The notes: generated by a model from the letters alone, not told the origin. DNA of 64,000 nucleotides from Ideonella paludis (GCF_018069865.1 NZ_JAGQDG010000001.1:186001-250000), one strand, 5' to 3'; shown: positions 9,723 to 20,249, counted from the first letter of the stretch. Made by a program: numbers and translations.

Positions 9723-12200
9723 ATGTCTACCGTGACCTCGTCTGCCCCCGTCGCCACCCCCGCCAACCCGCTGGTGCCCGCCTTTGAAGCCGCGCTGCGC
9801 CGCGTGCTGGCCCAGCAAGGCGCCGAAGGCAGCGCCACTGCCCCGGCGGCGTTCTCGGCCGCCGCCCTGGCTTGCCGCGAGGTGCTGCTGCAGCGCTGGG
9901 CCGACACCCAGGCCCAAGACGCCCAAGCCGCCGCGCCCGGTGCGGTGAGCACCTCACGCCGCGTGCATTACCTCTCGATGGAGTTCTTGATGGGCCGCGC
10001 CCTGGGCAATGCCCTGGCCGCCTTGGGCCTGGCACCCAGCGTCGAAGCTGCGCTGAACAACGAGTCTCTGAGCCTGGGCGACGCGCTGGAGCGCGAGCCC
10101 GACGCTGCCCTGGGCAATGGCGGCCTGGGCCGTTTGGCCGCTTGCTTCTTGGACAGCTTTGCCGAGCTGGGCTTGCCGGCCTTTGGCTATGGCCTGCGCT
10201 ACCGCTTCGGCATGTTTGCCCAGCGCATTCAAGACGGCCGCCAAGCCGAAGTGCCAGACGACTGGCTGCGCCTGGCCGACCCCTGGGATGTGCCCCGCCC
10301 CGAGCTGCGCTACCACGTGGGCTTTGGCGGCCGCGTGGTGACCGAAGGCGGTGCCCGCCGCTGGGTGCCCGCCGAGCGCGTGGTGGCCGAGGCCCATGAC
10401 TTCATCGTCCCGGCCCACCACAGCCAGCGCGTGGCCACCTTGCGCCTGTGGCAAGCCAGCAGCGCCGAGCCCATCGACCTGCAAGCCTTCTGCCGGGGCG
10501 ACCATGCCGCCGCCGGGCGCCACCAGTTGGCCGCCGACACCCTGAACTGGGTGCTCTACCCCGACGACAGCACCGAAGCCGGCCGCCTGCTGCGCCTGAA
10601 GCAAGAGGCGTTTTTGGTCAGCGCCTCGGTGCAAGACATGGTGGCCCGCCACCTGCGCCAGCATGGCAGCTTGGACAAGCTGGGCCGCTTTGAGGCCATC
10701 CACCTCAACGACACCCACCCGGCCCTGGCCCCGGCCGAGCTGATGCGCGTGCTGCTGGACCACCATGGCCTGAACTGGGACGAGGCCTGGCAGATCACCC
10801 GCGAGGCGGTGTCCTACACCAACCACACCTTGATGCCCGAGGCGCTGGAGACCTGGCCCGTGCGCATGGTGGAGGCCTTGCTGCCGCGCCATCTGGAGCT
10901 GATCTATGAGATCAACCACCGCTATCTGCAAGAAGCCCGCGCGGCCGGTGCCGACGAAGGCATGGTTCAACGCATCTCGCTGATCGACGAGCAGGGCGAG
11001 CGCCGCGTCCGCATGGCCTCGCTGGCCGTGGTGGCCTCGCACCGGGTCAATGGCGTGTCGGCCTTGCACTCTGAGCTGATGGTGCAAACCTTGTTTGCCG
11101 ACTATGCGCGCCTGCACCCCGAACGCTTCCACAACGTGACCAATGGCGTCACGCCACGCCGCTGGCTGGCCCAGGCCAACCCCGACCTGAGCACGGTGCT
11201 GGACAAGCACTTGGGCACGGGCTGGCGCCAAGACCTGGCGCAGCTGCAAAAGCTGGCGCCGCTGGCCAGGAAAGCCAAGGTGGTGGCCGAGGTGCAAGCC
11301 GCCAAGCGCGCCAACAAGCTGCGCCTGGCCGAGCGCATCCGCCGCGACTTAGGCCTGGTGGTCAACCCCGACAGCTTGTTCGATGTGCAGGTCAAGCGCA
11401 TCCATGAATACAAGCGCCAACTGCTCAACCTGCTGCATGTGGTGGCGCGCTACCAAGCCATCATTGCCAACCCAGACGCTGCTTGGGTGCCGCGCACCGT
11501 GGTGCTGGCCGGCAAGGCCGCCTCGGCCTATCACGCAGCCAAGGGCATCATTGCCTTGGCGCATGACATTGCCCGCGTGGTCAACAGCGACCCGCGCGTG
11601 GGCGACAAGCTCAAGCTGGCCTATCTGCCCAACTACGGCGTCAGCCTGGCCGAAATCATCATGCCGGCGGCCGATTTGTCTGAACAAATCTCCACCGCTG
11701 GCACCGAGGCCTCGGGCACCGGCAATATGAAGTTCAGCCTCAACGGCGCGCTGACCATTGGCACCTGGGACGGCGCCAATATCGAGATGGCCCAAGCCGT
11801 GGGCGAAGAGCATTTCTTCATCTTTGGCCTGCGCACCGAAGCCGTGGACCAACTCAAAGCCCTGGGCTACGACCCGCGCCTCTACATCGAGCAAGACCGC
11901 CGCCTGCAGCGCGTGCTGGCCGCCATTGGCGACGGCACCTTCTCGCAGGGCGATGCTGAGCGTTATCGTTGGCTGGTGGACAGCCTGACCCAGCGCGACA
12001 CCTATCTGCTGATGGCCGACTTTGCCGACTATCTCGCCGCCCAAGAGCGCGTGGATGCGCTGTATGCGGACCCCGCCGAGTGGGGCCGCAAGGCCGTGCT
12101 CAACATCGCGGGCATGGGCGGCTTTTCGTCTGACCGCACGGTGGCCGAGTACGTCGAGCGCGTCTGGTCTGCCCAAAGCCTGCCCCCTGCCCCACGCTGA
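9723..12200 (+). CDS. glgP: Glycogen/maltodextrin phosphorylase
   Basis: An 825-residue GT35 phosphorylase that releases glucose-1-phosphate from alpha-1,4-glucan ends using PLP. Family blocks are clear: HYLSMEFLMGRAL, ALGNGGLGRLAACFLDS, AIHLNDTHPALAPAEL, QVKRIHEYKRQLLN, and the PLP-lysine region EASGTGNMKFSLNG with Lys at about 670. The length fits bacterial GlgP/MalP. It heads the rightward glycogen operon and is divergent from malK, so it may serve both imported maltodextrin and stored glycogen. The ATG is preceded by a rather distant CAGGAGA (about 11 bp). Confidence 0.96.
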   Translation: MSTVTSSAPVATPANPLVPAFEAALRRVLAQQGAEGSATAPAAFSAAALACREVLLQRWADTQAQDAQAAAPGAVSTSRRVHYLSMEFLMGRALGNALAALGLAPSVEAALNNESLSLGDALEREPDAALGNGGLGRLAACFLDSFAELGLPAFGYGLRYRFGMFAQRIQDGRQAEVPDDWLRLADPWDVPRPELRYHVGFGGRVVTEGGARRWVPAERVVAEAHDFIVPAHHSQRVATLRLWQASSAEPIDLQAFCRGDHAAAGRHQLAADTLNWVLYPDDSTEAGRLLRLKQEAFLVSASVQDMVARHLRQHGSLDKLGRFEAIHLNDTHPALAPAELMRVLLDHHGLNWDEAWQITREAVSYTNHTLMPEALETWPVRMVEALLPRHLELIYEINHRYLQEARAAGADEGMVQRISLIDEQGERRVRMASLAVVASHRVNGVSALHSELMVQTLFADYARLHPERFHNVTNGVTPRRWLAQANPDLSTVLDKHLGTGWRQDLAQLQKLAPLARKAKVVAEVQAAKRANKLRLAERIRRDLGLVVNPDSLFDVQVKRIHEYKRQLLNLLHVVARYQAIIANPDAAWVPRTVVLAGKAASAYHAAKGIIALAHDIARVVNSDPRVGDKLKLAYLPNYGVSLAEIIMPAADLSEQISTAGTEASGTGNMKFSLNGALTIGTWDGANIEMAQAVGEEHFFIFGLRTEAVDQLKALGYDPRLYIEQDRRLQRVLAAIGDGTFSQGDAERYRWLVDSLTQRDTYLLMADFADYLAAQERVDALYADPAEWGRKAVLNIAGMGGFSSDRTVAEYVERVWSAQSLPPAPR

Positions 12201-12224
12201 TCCTTCGCTGACCCCTGCTGCCTC

Positions 12225-14471
12225 ATGCCCGCCCTCACCGCCGACGCGCTCAACGCCCTGATCCAAGCCCGCCACCCCGACCCCTTCGCGGTGCTGGGCC
12301 TGCATGCGGACGAGCAAGGCGCGCTGTGGGTGCGCACCGTGCAGCCTGGGGCCTTGGGCGTGGAGGTGCTGAATGCAGCGGGCGACAAAGTGCTGGGCAC
12401 ACTGCAGGCCGTGCACCCTGAGGGCGTGTTCGAGGCCAAGCTGCCCAAGACCCGCGCCAAGCTGAGCTCAGCGGGCCACAAGCCCGCCTATCTGCTGCGC
12501 ATCACCTGGCCCAGCGCCAGCGGCCCGCTCACCCAAACACTGCCCGACCCTTATGCCTTTGGCCTGCTGTTGGATGAGGCCGACCTGATCGCATGGCGCG
12601 AAGGCCGCTTGTTGCGACCCTGGCAGATGCTGGGAGCTCACCCCATGAGCCTGGCGCCCTTGCACAGCGAGCAAGCCGTGGACGGCGTGCGCTTTGCGGT
12701 GTGGGCACCGCATGCCCAGCGGGTCAGCGTGGTGGGCGACTTCAACGGCTGGGACGGCCGCCGCCACCCCATGCGCCGCCGCGTGGAGGCGGGTGTGTGG
12801 GAGGTCTTTGTGCCCGATGCGCAGGTGGGCCAAGCCTATAAGTTTGAGATCGTCAGCGCCCAAGGCCACTTGCTGCCCTTGAAGGCCGACCCTTTTGCCC
12901 GCGCGGCCGACCTGCGCCCCGCCAATGCCAGCCGCATCGCCCCCGCCCTCACGCCGCCGGCGCCCCGCTGGCCCCAAGCCGCCATGCGGCAGCGGGCCGA
13001 CGCGCCGATCAGCATCTACGAGGTGCATGTCGGCTCTTGGCGCCGCACCGATGCACAAGGCTTTTTCGACTGGGACCGCCTGGCCGCCGAGCTGCCCGGC
13101 TATGCCGCCAGCCTGGGCTTCACGCATGTGGAGCTGATGCCCATTGCCGAGCACCCTTATGACCCGTCTTGGGGTTATCAATGCCTGGGCTTGTTCGCGC
13201 CCACTGCACGCTTTGGTGATGCGGCGGGCTTTGCGCGCTTTGTGCAGGCCTGCCATGCCGCCGAGCTGGGCGTGATCCTTGATTGGGTGCCCGCCCACTT
13301 CCCCACCGACGCGCACGGCCTGGCGCAGTTTGATGGCGCGCCGCTGTTTGAATACGCCGACCCGCGCGAGGGCTTTCACCGCGACTGGAACACCGCCATC
13401 TACGACTTTGGCCGCAACGAAGTCCGCAACTTCTTGTGCGGCAATGCGCTGTACTGGCTGGAGGTGTTTGGCGTGGACGGGCTGCGGGTGGATGCGGTGG
13501 CGTCCATGCTCTACCGCGACTACTCGCGCAACGCGGGCGAGTGGGTGCCCAACATCTACGGCGGGCGCGAGAACCTGGAGGTGATCTCGCTGCTGCGCCA
13601 CATCAACGGCACGCTGCGCGCCCTGGTGCCCGACGCCATCGTGGTGGCCGAAGAGTCCACCGCCTTCCCCGGTGTCACCGCCCCGCCCGAGCATGGCTTG
13701 GGCTTTCACTTCAAGTGGAATATGGGCTGGATGAACGACACCCTGGCCTACATCCACGAAGACCCGGTGTACCGCCGCTGGCATCACGACAAGATGCGCT
13801 TTGGCCTGACCTACGCCTTCTCTGAAAAATACGCCCTGCCCATCTCGCACGACGAGGTGGTGCATGGCAAAGGCTCGCTGCTGGGCAAGATGCCTGGCGA
13901 CACTTGGCAGCGCTTTGCCAATGTGCGCGCCTACCTCGGCTTTATGTGGGGCCACCCCGGCAAGAAGCTGCTGTTCATGGGCCAGGAGTTTGCGCAAGAC
14001 ACAGAGTGGCGCAGCGACGAAGCCCTGCCTTGGCCGCTGCTACAACAGCGCACGCACAAAGGCGTGCAGCACCTGGTGCGGGACTTGAACCACCTGCTGC
14101 GCCACACACCGGCCCTGCACCAGCGCGACGACAGCCCGCAAGGCTTTGAGTGGCTGGTGGTGGATGACGATGCGCAAAGCGTTTATGTCTGGCTGCGCCG
14201 AGATGCCCAAGGGCAGCCGCTGATGGTGGTGTGCAACTTCACGCCCGTGCCGCGCGTGGGCTACCGCATCGGCGTGCCCGGGCCCGACGAGGGCGGCGCC
14301 AGCGCCTGGGTGGAGGTGCTGAACACCGACGCCAGCCTTTATGGCGGCAGTGACACCGGCAATGCCTCTGCGCCGCAGGTGGTGCAGGCCTTGCCCTCGC
14401 ATGGCCGCTCGGCCTCGCTGGTGCTGACCCTGCCGCCCCTGGCCACCTTGTTCCTGCACCCTGCGGCCTGA
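12225..14471 (+). CDS. glgB: 1,4-alpha-glucan branching enzyme
   Basis: A 748-residue GH13 branching enzyme that cuts alpha-1,4 chains and rejoins them as alpha-1,6 branches. N-terminal branching-enzyme domain and CBM48 region (about 150-245, FAVWAPHAQRVSVVGDFNGW), then the catalytic barrel: GLRVDAVASMLYRDY with the nucleophile Asp at about 421, VVAEES with Glu at about 475, and ISHDEVVHGKGSLLGKMPGD with Asp at about 541. The C-terminal beta domain ends in TLFLHPAA. It follows glgP by 24 bp in the same operon. Confidence 0.97.
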   Translation: MPALTADALNALIQARHPDPFAVLGLHADEQGALWVRTVQPGALGVEVLNAAGDKVLGTLQAVHPEGVFEAKLPKTRAKLSSAGHKPAYLLRITWPSASGPLTQTLPDPYAFGLLLDEADLIAWREGRLLRPWQMLGAHPMSLAPLHSEQAVDGVRFAVWAPHAQRVSVVGDFNGWDGRRHPMRRRVEAGVWEVFVPDAQVGQAYKFEIVSAQGHLLPLKADPFARAADLRPANASRIAPALTPPAPRWPQAAMRQRADAPISIYEVHVGSWRRTDAQGFFDWDRLAAELPGYAASLGFTHVELMPIAEHPYDPSWGYQCLGLFAPTARFGDAAGFARFVQACHAAELGVILDWVPAHFPTDAHGLAQFDGAPLFEYADPREGFHRDWNTAIYDFGRNEVRNFLCGNALYWLEVFGVDGLRVDAVASMLYRDYSRNAGEWVPNIYGGRENLEVISLLRHINGTLRALVPDAIVVAEESTAFPGVTAPPEHGLGFHFKWNMGWMNDTLAYIHEDPVYRRWHHDKMRFGLTYAFSEKYALPISHDEVVHGKGSLLGKMPGDTWQRFANVRAYLGFMWGHPGKKLLFMGQEFAQDTEWRSDEALPWPLLQQRTHKGVQHLVRDLNHLLRHTPALHQRDDSPQGFEWLVVDDDAQSVYVWLRRDAQGQPLMVVCNFTPVPRVGYRIGVPGPDEGGASAWVEVLNTDASLYGGSDTGNASAPQVVQALPSHGRSASLVLTLPPLATLFLHPAA

Positions 14472-14480
14472 GCACAACCG

Positions 14481-16619
14481 ATGTCCGTCGCTTCAGTCTT
14501 CGACCCCTCCGCTGTGCTGGCCGTGCAAACGCTGCAGGAAGGCCACCCCGAGCCGCTGGGCAGCACGCCCATGAACGGCGGGGTGAACTTTGCGGTGTGG
14601 TCGGACCATGCCCAGCGCATCGAGCTGTGCGTCTTCAGCGCGGATGGCCGCAGCGAGCTGGCCCGCTGGCCGCTGCACGGCCCCTTTGCCGGCGTGTTCC
14701 ATGGCTTTTTGCCCGGTGCGGGGCCGGGCCTGGTTTATGGCTTGCGGGCGCAGGGCCCTTGGGCACCGGAGCAAGGCCACCGCTTCAACCCGGCCAAGCT
14801 CTTGCTGGACCCTTGGGGCCGCGAGATCATCGCCCCCACCGAGGGCTTTGCCTGGCGCGACGAGCACCTGGGCCATGCCGCCCACAACCCCCACCAGCGC
14901 GATGAGCGCGACAACGCCGCGCTGGCCCACAAAAGCCGCGTGGCCCCGGCCGCGGCCGACGCCCCCGGCCACCATAACCGGCCGCGTGTGGCCGCCGCGC
15001 AGCGCGTGATGGCCGAGGTGCATGTCAAAGGCTTCAGCGCCCAGCACCCCGAGATCCCCGCCGCCTTGCGCGGCACCTATGCCGGCATGGCCCACCCGGC
15101 CGCCATCGCCCACTGGCAGCGCTTGGGCGTGACCACGCTGTCACTGCTGCCGGTGCAGCAGTGCTTGTCGGAGCCCCATTTACAAGCCCTGGGCCTACCC
15201 AATTACTGGGGCTACAACACCCTGGGCTTTTTCAGCGTGGACCCACGCTGGTCCACCACGCCGAATGATCCACGCGCGGCGGCCAGCGAGTTCCGCGCCA
15301 TGGTGGCCAGCCTGCATGCCGCAGGCCTGGAGGTGGTGCTGGACGTGGTCTACAACCACACGCCGGAAGGCGGCGAGCAAGGCGCCACGCTGTGCTGGCG
15401 CGGGCTGGACAACCGCCACTGGTATGCCCATGAGCCAGACGCCCCGGCGCGGCTGCGCAACCTGACGGGCTGCGGCAATGCCCTGAATGTGGCCCACCCC
15501 CTGGTGAGCCGCTGGGTGCTCGATTCTCTGCGTTACTGGGTGCGGGAGATGGGCGTCGACGGCTTCCGCTTTGATTTGGCCCCGGTGCTGGGCCGCGACC
15601 GCAGCGGCCGCTTCAACCCCGAGGCCGCCTTCTTCACGGCCCTGCGCCAAGACCCCCTGCTGAGCCAGGCGCTGATGGTGGCCGAGCCCTGGGACGCGTC
15701 GGGCGACGGCTATCAGCTCGGGCAGTTTCCGCCGCCCTTCATGGAGTGGAACGACAAGTTCCGAGACACCCAGCGCGGCTGGTGGCTCAACAGCGGCGTG
15801 AACCGGGGCCAGATGGCGCAGCGCTTTTGCGCCAGCAGCACGGTGTTTGGGCCCAGCCAGCGGCGCCCTTCAGCCAGCATCAACTTCATTGCCGTGCACG
15901 ACGGCTTCACCACCCATGATGTGGTGAGCTATGCAGGCAAGCACAACGAAGCCAACGGCGAAGGCAACCGCGACGGCCGCGACGGCGAGCTCTGCCAGCC
16001 CTTTGGCCCCGAAGGCCCGAGCAGCGACCCCGAGGTGCTGTGGCGGCGCGAGCGCACCCGCCGCGCCCTGCTGGCCAGCCTGCTGCTGGCCCATGGCACG
16101 CCCATGCTGTGCGCGGGCGACGAGCTGGCCAACAGCCAAGGCGGCAACAACAATGCCTACAACCAAGACAACCCCACCACCTGGCTGGACTGGGCGCAGG
16201 CCGACACAGGCTTGATGGACTTTGTGGCTGAAGTGCTGGCGCTGCGCCGGCGCCTGCCCGCGCTGCACACCGACCTCTGGCCTCGCCCCTGGCACGCGGC
16301 CGAGGCCGCGCCGCAAGCCGCCAGCCGCGTGCACTGGCGCCACCCCGCCGGCCATGAGCTGAACCTGCACGAGTGGCACCACTCGGCCCATAGCCCCGGT
16401 GCCGCTTTTGCGGGCATCTACACCGCCCCCGGCGCGAGCCAGCCCACCTTGTTGCTGGCCTTTAACCCCGATGACACGCCCTGCACCCTGCACCTGCCCG
16501 ACGACGCGCTGTGGCGCGTGGCCCTGTGCAGCAGCGGCGAGCCCCACCCCAGCCCGGTGCGCGGTACTTTGCAGCTGCCAGCGCGCAGCCTGCGGGTGGC
16601 TGAGCACTGCCCCATCTGA
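14481..16619 (+). CDS. glgX: Glycogen debranching enzyme GlgX
   Basis: A 712-residue isoamylase-type GH13 debranching enzyme acting on phosphorylase-limited glycogen. It opens with the GlgX-like GHPEPLGSTPMNGGVNFAVWSDHA (CBM48), and has the catalytic blocks VVYNHTPEG, DGFRFDLAPVLGRD (nucleophile at about 365), VAEPWD (Glu about 400) and AVHDGFTTHDVVSY (about 470). The GDELANSQGGNNNAYNQDN block is typical. Starts 9 bp after glgB. Releases short maltodextrins that MalQ can use. Confidence 0.95.
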   Translation: MSVASVFDPSAVLAVQTLQEGHPEPLGSTPMNGGVNFAVWSDHAQRIELCVFSADGRSELARWPLHGPFAGVFHGFLPGAGPGLVYGLRAQGPWAPEQGHRFNPAKLLLDPWGREIIAPTEGFAWRDEHLGHAAHNPHQRDERDNAALAHKSRVAPAAADAPGHHNRPRVAAAQRVMAEVHVKGFSAQHPEIPAALRGTYAGMAHPAAIAHWQRLGVTTLSLLPVQQCLSEPHLQALGLPNYWGYNTLGFFSVDPRWSTTPNDPRAAASEFRAMVASLHAAGLEVVLDVVYNHTPEGGEQGATLCWRGLDNRHWYAHEPDAPARLRNLTGCGNALNVAHPLVSRWVLDSLRYWVREMGVDGFRFDLAPVLGRDRSGRFNPEAAFFTALRQDPLLSQALMVAEPWDASGDGYQLGQFPPPFMEWNDKFRDTQRGWWLNSGVNRGQMAQRFCASSTVFGPSQRRPSASINFIAVHDGFTTHDVVSYAGKHNEANGEGNRDGRDGELCQPFGPEGPSSDPEVLWRRERTRRALLASLLLAHGTPMLCAGDELANSQGGNNNAYNQDNPTTWLDWAQADTGLMDFVAEVLALRRRLPALHTDLWPRPWHAAEAAPQAASRVHWRHPAGHELNLHEWHHSAHSPGAAFAGIYTAPGASQPTLLLAFNPDDTPCTLHLPDDALWRVALCSSGEPHPSPVRGTLQLPARSLRVAEHCPI

Positions 16620-16648
16620 CACCCACTCCCTCTTTGCGAGACCCTGCC

Positions 16649-18223
16649 ATGGCATCCTCCGCACCCGCCGCCTCCAAAGCCACCACAGCGCTGCCTGCGC
16701 TTCACACCTCCACCCCCCGCCTGCCCATGAACCTTGCTACACGGCGCTCCGGTGTGCTGCTGCACATCACCTCCCTGCCCGGGCCGCATGGCACGGGTGA
16801 TTTCGGGCCCAGCGCCCTGCACTTTGTCGACTGGCTGGCCAGCGCCAAGCAGACCATTTGGCAGTTGCTGCCCACCACGCCCATTGGCCCTGGCGACAGC
16901 CCTTACCAAAGCGTCTCGGCCTTTGCAGGCAGCCCCTTGATGGTGGCTTTTGAGCCCTTGATGGCTCGGGGCTGGATGTCTGCGCCGGTCTTGCCCGAGG
17001 GCGGCTTTGACGCCCATCGCACCGACTTTGGCAAGGTCGTGCCCTGGCGCATGGCCCACCTGCGCCAAGCGCACGCCGGCTTTGTGGCGGCGGCCAGCGC
17101 GGCCGACCAAGCCAGCTACACCGAGTGGTGCCAAGAGCAGGCCTCTTGGCTGGACGACTACGCCCTCTTCATGGCCCTGGAGACGGCGGCCCAAGGCCAG
17201 CCCTGGTGGACCTGGGCAAAGCCGCTGGCCACCCGCGACGCCAAAGCCCTGGCCAAGGCGCGCAAAGAGCATGCGGCCGAGATCCAGTTCTGGCAGTTTG
17301 TGCAATGGTGTTTTGACTGGCAGTGGGCCGAGGTCAAGGCCTATGCCAACAGCAAGGGCATTGCCATCATGGGCGACCTGCCCATCTTCATTGCCCACCA
17401 CAGCGCCGACTGCTGGGCCCGCCCCGACCTGTATGAGCTGGATGCGCAGTTCCAGCCCCTAGACGTGGCCGGCTGCCCGCCCGATGATATGGGCCCCCTG
17501 GGCCAGCGCTGGGGCAACCCGCTCTACAACTGGGAGAAGATGGCCGAGGAAGACTATGCGTGGTGGTCTGCCCGCATGGCCCGCGCCCTGGGGCAGGCCG
17601 ATGTCTTCCGCATTGACCATTTCCGCGGCTTTGCCGGCTATTACGCTATTCCCGCCAGCTCGCCCGACGCCACCGTGGGCACCTGGCGCACTGGCCCCGG
17701 CAAGGCCTTGTTTGAGGCCATCGAGCGCGCCTTGGGCCCGCTGCCCATCTTGGCCGAAGACCTGGGCTTCATCACCGAGGATGTGATTGCGCTGCGCGAC
17801 GCCTGCGGCTTTCCGGGGATGAAGATTCTGCAGTTCGGCTTTGGGGGTGACGGCACGCATGAGTTCCTGCCGCACAACTACACCCCAGCCAGCGTGGTCT
17901 ACACCGGCACCCACGACAACGACACCGCGCGGGGCTGGTGGGACAACGCGACCGATGCCGAGCGCGACTTTGCCGGCACCTACCTGGCCTGCGGCCCGCA
18001 TGATGTGCACTGGGCCATGATGCGCGCCGCTTGCAACTCGGTGTCGGCCATGGCCATCTTCCCGCTGCAAGACGTGCTGGGCCTGCCCAGCACGCACCGC
18101 ATGAATGTGCCCGGCACCATGGGTTCGCCCAACTGGGCTTGGCGCTTTACCTGGCACATGGTCGGCCCTGAACCTGGCCGCGTCTTGGGCCTGATGGCCA
18201 AGACCAGCGGGCGGCTGGGCTGA
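16649..18223 (+). CDS. malQ: 4-alpha-glucanotransferase (amylomaltase)
   Basis: A 524-residue GH77 enzyme that disproportionates maltodextrins, producing glucose and longer chains for GlgP. Motifs: SPYQSVSAFAGSP, MGDLPIFIAHHSADCWA, VFRIDHFRGF with the nucleophile Asp, ILAEDLGFITEDV with the acid Glu, and YTGTHDNDTARGWW. I use the ATG at 16649; a TTG at 16634 and an ATG at 16727 are alternatives, the last being directly before the conserved RRSGVLLHITSLPG. It is the shorter, N-terminally simple MalQ type (as in Thermus or plant DPE1) rather than the roughly 700-residue E. coli type. Last gene of the glg operon. Confidence 0.96.
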   Translation: MASSAPAASKATTALPALHTSTPRLPMNLATRRSGVLLHITSLPGPHGTGDFGPSALHFVDWLASAKQTIWQLLPTTPIGPGDSPYQSVSAFAGSPLMVAFEPLMARGWMSAPVLPEGGFDAHRTDFGKVVPWRMAHLRQAHAGFVAAASAADQASYTEWCQEQASWLDDYALFMALETAAQGQPWWTWAKPLATRDAKALAKARKEHAAEIQFWQFVQWCFDWQWAEVKAYANSKGIAIMGDLPIFIAHHSADCWARPDLYELDAQFQPLDVAGCPPDDMGPLGQRWGNPLYNWEKMAEEDYAWWSARMARALGQADVFRIDHFRGFAGYYAIPASSPDATVGTWRTGPGKALFEAIERALGPLPILAEDLGFITEDVIALRDACGFPGMKILQFGFGGDGTHEFLPHNYTPASVVYTGTHDNDTARGWWDNATDAERDFAGTYLACGPHDVHWAMMRAACNSVSAMAIFPLQDVLGLPSTHRMNVPGTMGSPNWAWRFTWHMVGPEPGRVLGLMAKTSGRLG

Positions 18224-18256
18224 GCCCCGCCCCACCCCGCACCGCCGCCGGTGACA

Positions 18257-18271
18257 CGTAGTCGAGTTACA
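18257..18271. promoter_or_regulatory. Degenerate HexR-like site upstream of glk
   Basis: CGTAGTCGAGTTACA matches the TGTAGTNAAACTACA-type palindrome at most positions (TGTA-N7-TACA with the first T changed to C). It lies in the 197-bp gap between malQ and glk. Supporting evidence is its co-occurrence with a second degenerate site about 107 bp downstream. Confidence 0.4.
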
Positions 18272-18363
18272 TCACGATTACGGCCACCAAGCCGCCACCT
18301 TGGCCCCCAAGACAGTGCTCTCCCTTATAGAGCGCTGAGCCGGGGCTTTGGTACCATTGCGCG

Positions 18364-18378
18364 CGTACCTAAACTACA
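18364..18378. promoter_or_regulatory. Second degenerate HexR-like site upstream of glk
   Basis: CGTACCTAAACTACA reads TGTAGTTTAGGTACG on the other strand, again TGTA-N7-TAC(A) spacing with one intact arm. It is 42 bp upstream of the glk ATG, a location suitable for repression. Confidence 0.4.
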
Positions 18379-18420
18379 TCGCGTCGCTGGGCCTCTTGCT
18401 GCTGGGCGCCGCTGGATCTC

Positions 18421-19398
18421 ATGAACATGCTCGGCGCTCTGGAGCCTCTCTTTCCGCGACTGGTCGGCGATGTCGGCGGCACCAATGCGCGCTGGGCTTG
18501 GCAGGCTGCGCCTGGCGCGGCGCTGACCCATGTGGCCACCTACCCCTGTGCCGACTACGCCTCTATGGCGGCGGTGATCCAGCACTACTTGGCCGAACAC
18601 CAACACCCCACGCCGGCCGCCGTCTCCTTTGGCATTGCCACCGCCGTCACCGGCGATGAAGTGCGCATGACCAATCACCATTGGGCGTTCTCGACCACCG
18701 CCTTGCAGGCCGAGTTGGGCGTGAAGCGCTTGGTGGTGCTGAACGACTTTGCCGCCCTGGCCGCCAGCCTGGATGTGCTGGGCCCGCAAGACCGCCGCGC
18801 CGTGGGTGGTGGCCAGCCCGTGCTGGGCCAGCCGATTGGCGTGCTGGGCCCCGGCACCGGCCTGGGAGTGGCCGGCTTGGTCTGTGGCCGCGATGGCCAC
18901 TATGTGCCCGTGGCCGGTGAAGGCGGCCACGTGACCTTGGCTGCGACGGATGACCGCGAAGCTGCGGTGCTGGCCGTGCTGCGCCAGCGCTTTGGCCATG
19001 CCTCGGCCGAGCGCGCCGTCTGCGGCCAAGGCCTGGTCAATCTCTACGAAGCCCTGTGCCAATTGGACGGCGCACCTACGCTGCGCCTGAGCCCAGCAGA
19101 TGTGACCGAGGCCGCCCAACTGCGCTCCAACCCGACGTGTGTCGAGGCCGTGCACCTGTTCTGCAGCTTCCTAGGCAATGTGGCCGGCAACCTGGCCCTG
19201 ACCCTGGGCGCACGCGGCGGCATCTATGTGGGCGGCGGCATCGTGCCCCGCCTGGGCGACGCCTTCGAAGCCAGCGCCTTCCGCGAGCGCTTCGAGCAAA
19301 AAGGCCGTTTCACCGACTACCTGCGCCAAATCCCCACCTGGGTCATCACCGCCAACAACCCAGCGCTGATTGGGGCGGGGCATTCCTTGGATGATTGA
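18421..19398 (+). CDS. glk: Glucokinase (first of two)
   Basis: A 325-residue bacterial Glk that phosphorylates the glucose released by MalQ and the amylases. Blocks: VGDVGGTNARWAW (phosphate loop), LNDFAALAAS with the catalytic Asp, VLGPGTGLGVAGL, EGGHVTLAATDDRE (sugar contact), and GGIYVGGGIVPRLGD near the C-terminus. The end, WVITANNPALIGAG, aligns with the glucokinase half of the fusion protein 850 bp downstream. It lies after malQ with its own upstream region containing two HexR-like sites. Confidence 0.95.
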   Translation: MNMLGALEPLFPRLVGDVGGTNARWAWQAAPGAALTHVATYPCADYASMAAVIQHYLAEHQHPTPAAVSFGIATAVTGDEVRMTNHHWAFSTTALQAELGVKRLVVLNDFAALAASLDVLGPQDRRAVGGGQPVLGQPIGVLGPGTGLGVAGLVCGRDGHYVPVAGEGGHVTLAATDDREAAVLAVLRQRFGHASAERAVCGQGLVNLYEALCQLDGAPTLRLSPADVTEAAQLRSNPTCVEAVHLFCSFLGNVAGNLALTLGARGGIYVGGGIVPRLGDAFEASAFRERFEQKGRFTDYLRQIPTWVITANNPALIGAGHSLDD

Positions 19399-19431
19399 GG
19401 AGGCCTCTAAAGCCCAAGGACGCTGCAGGGG

Positions 19432-20155
<724 letters not shown>

Positions 20156-20213
20156 GGTGTCCTTTCAATGAAGCGTCGTTTGTATGCGGCGGCGCGAGCC
20201 CTGGCAAGTGGTA

Positions 20214-20229
20214 GAACTGCGGGCAGTTC
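20214..20229. promoter_or_regulatory. Perfect inverted repeat upstream of glk-hexR
   Basis: GAACTGC-GG-GCAGTTC, a 7-bp perfect inverted repeat with a 2-bp spacer, ends 20 bp before the ATG of the glucokinase-HexR fusion. It does not match the TGTA-N7-TACA pattern, so it could be a different operator or a 5' UTR hairpin. No good Shine-Dalgarno is seen before this ATG. Confidence 0.4.
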
Positions 20230-20249
20230 ACAGCAGCGACAATCCCCCC

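Noticed and set aside
9954-11297. 447-codon minus-strand frame
   Set aside because: Antisense to glgP, whose PLP-site and phosphorylase blocks are unambiguous.
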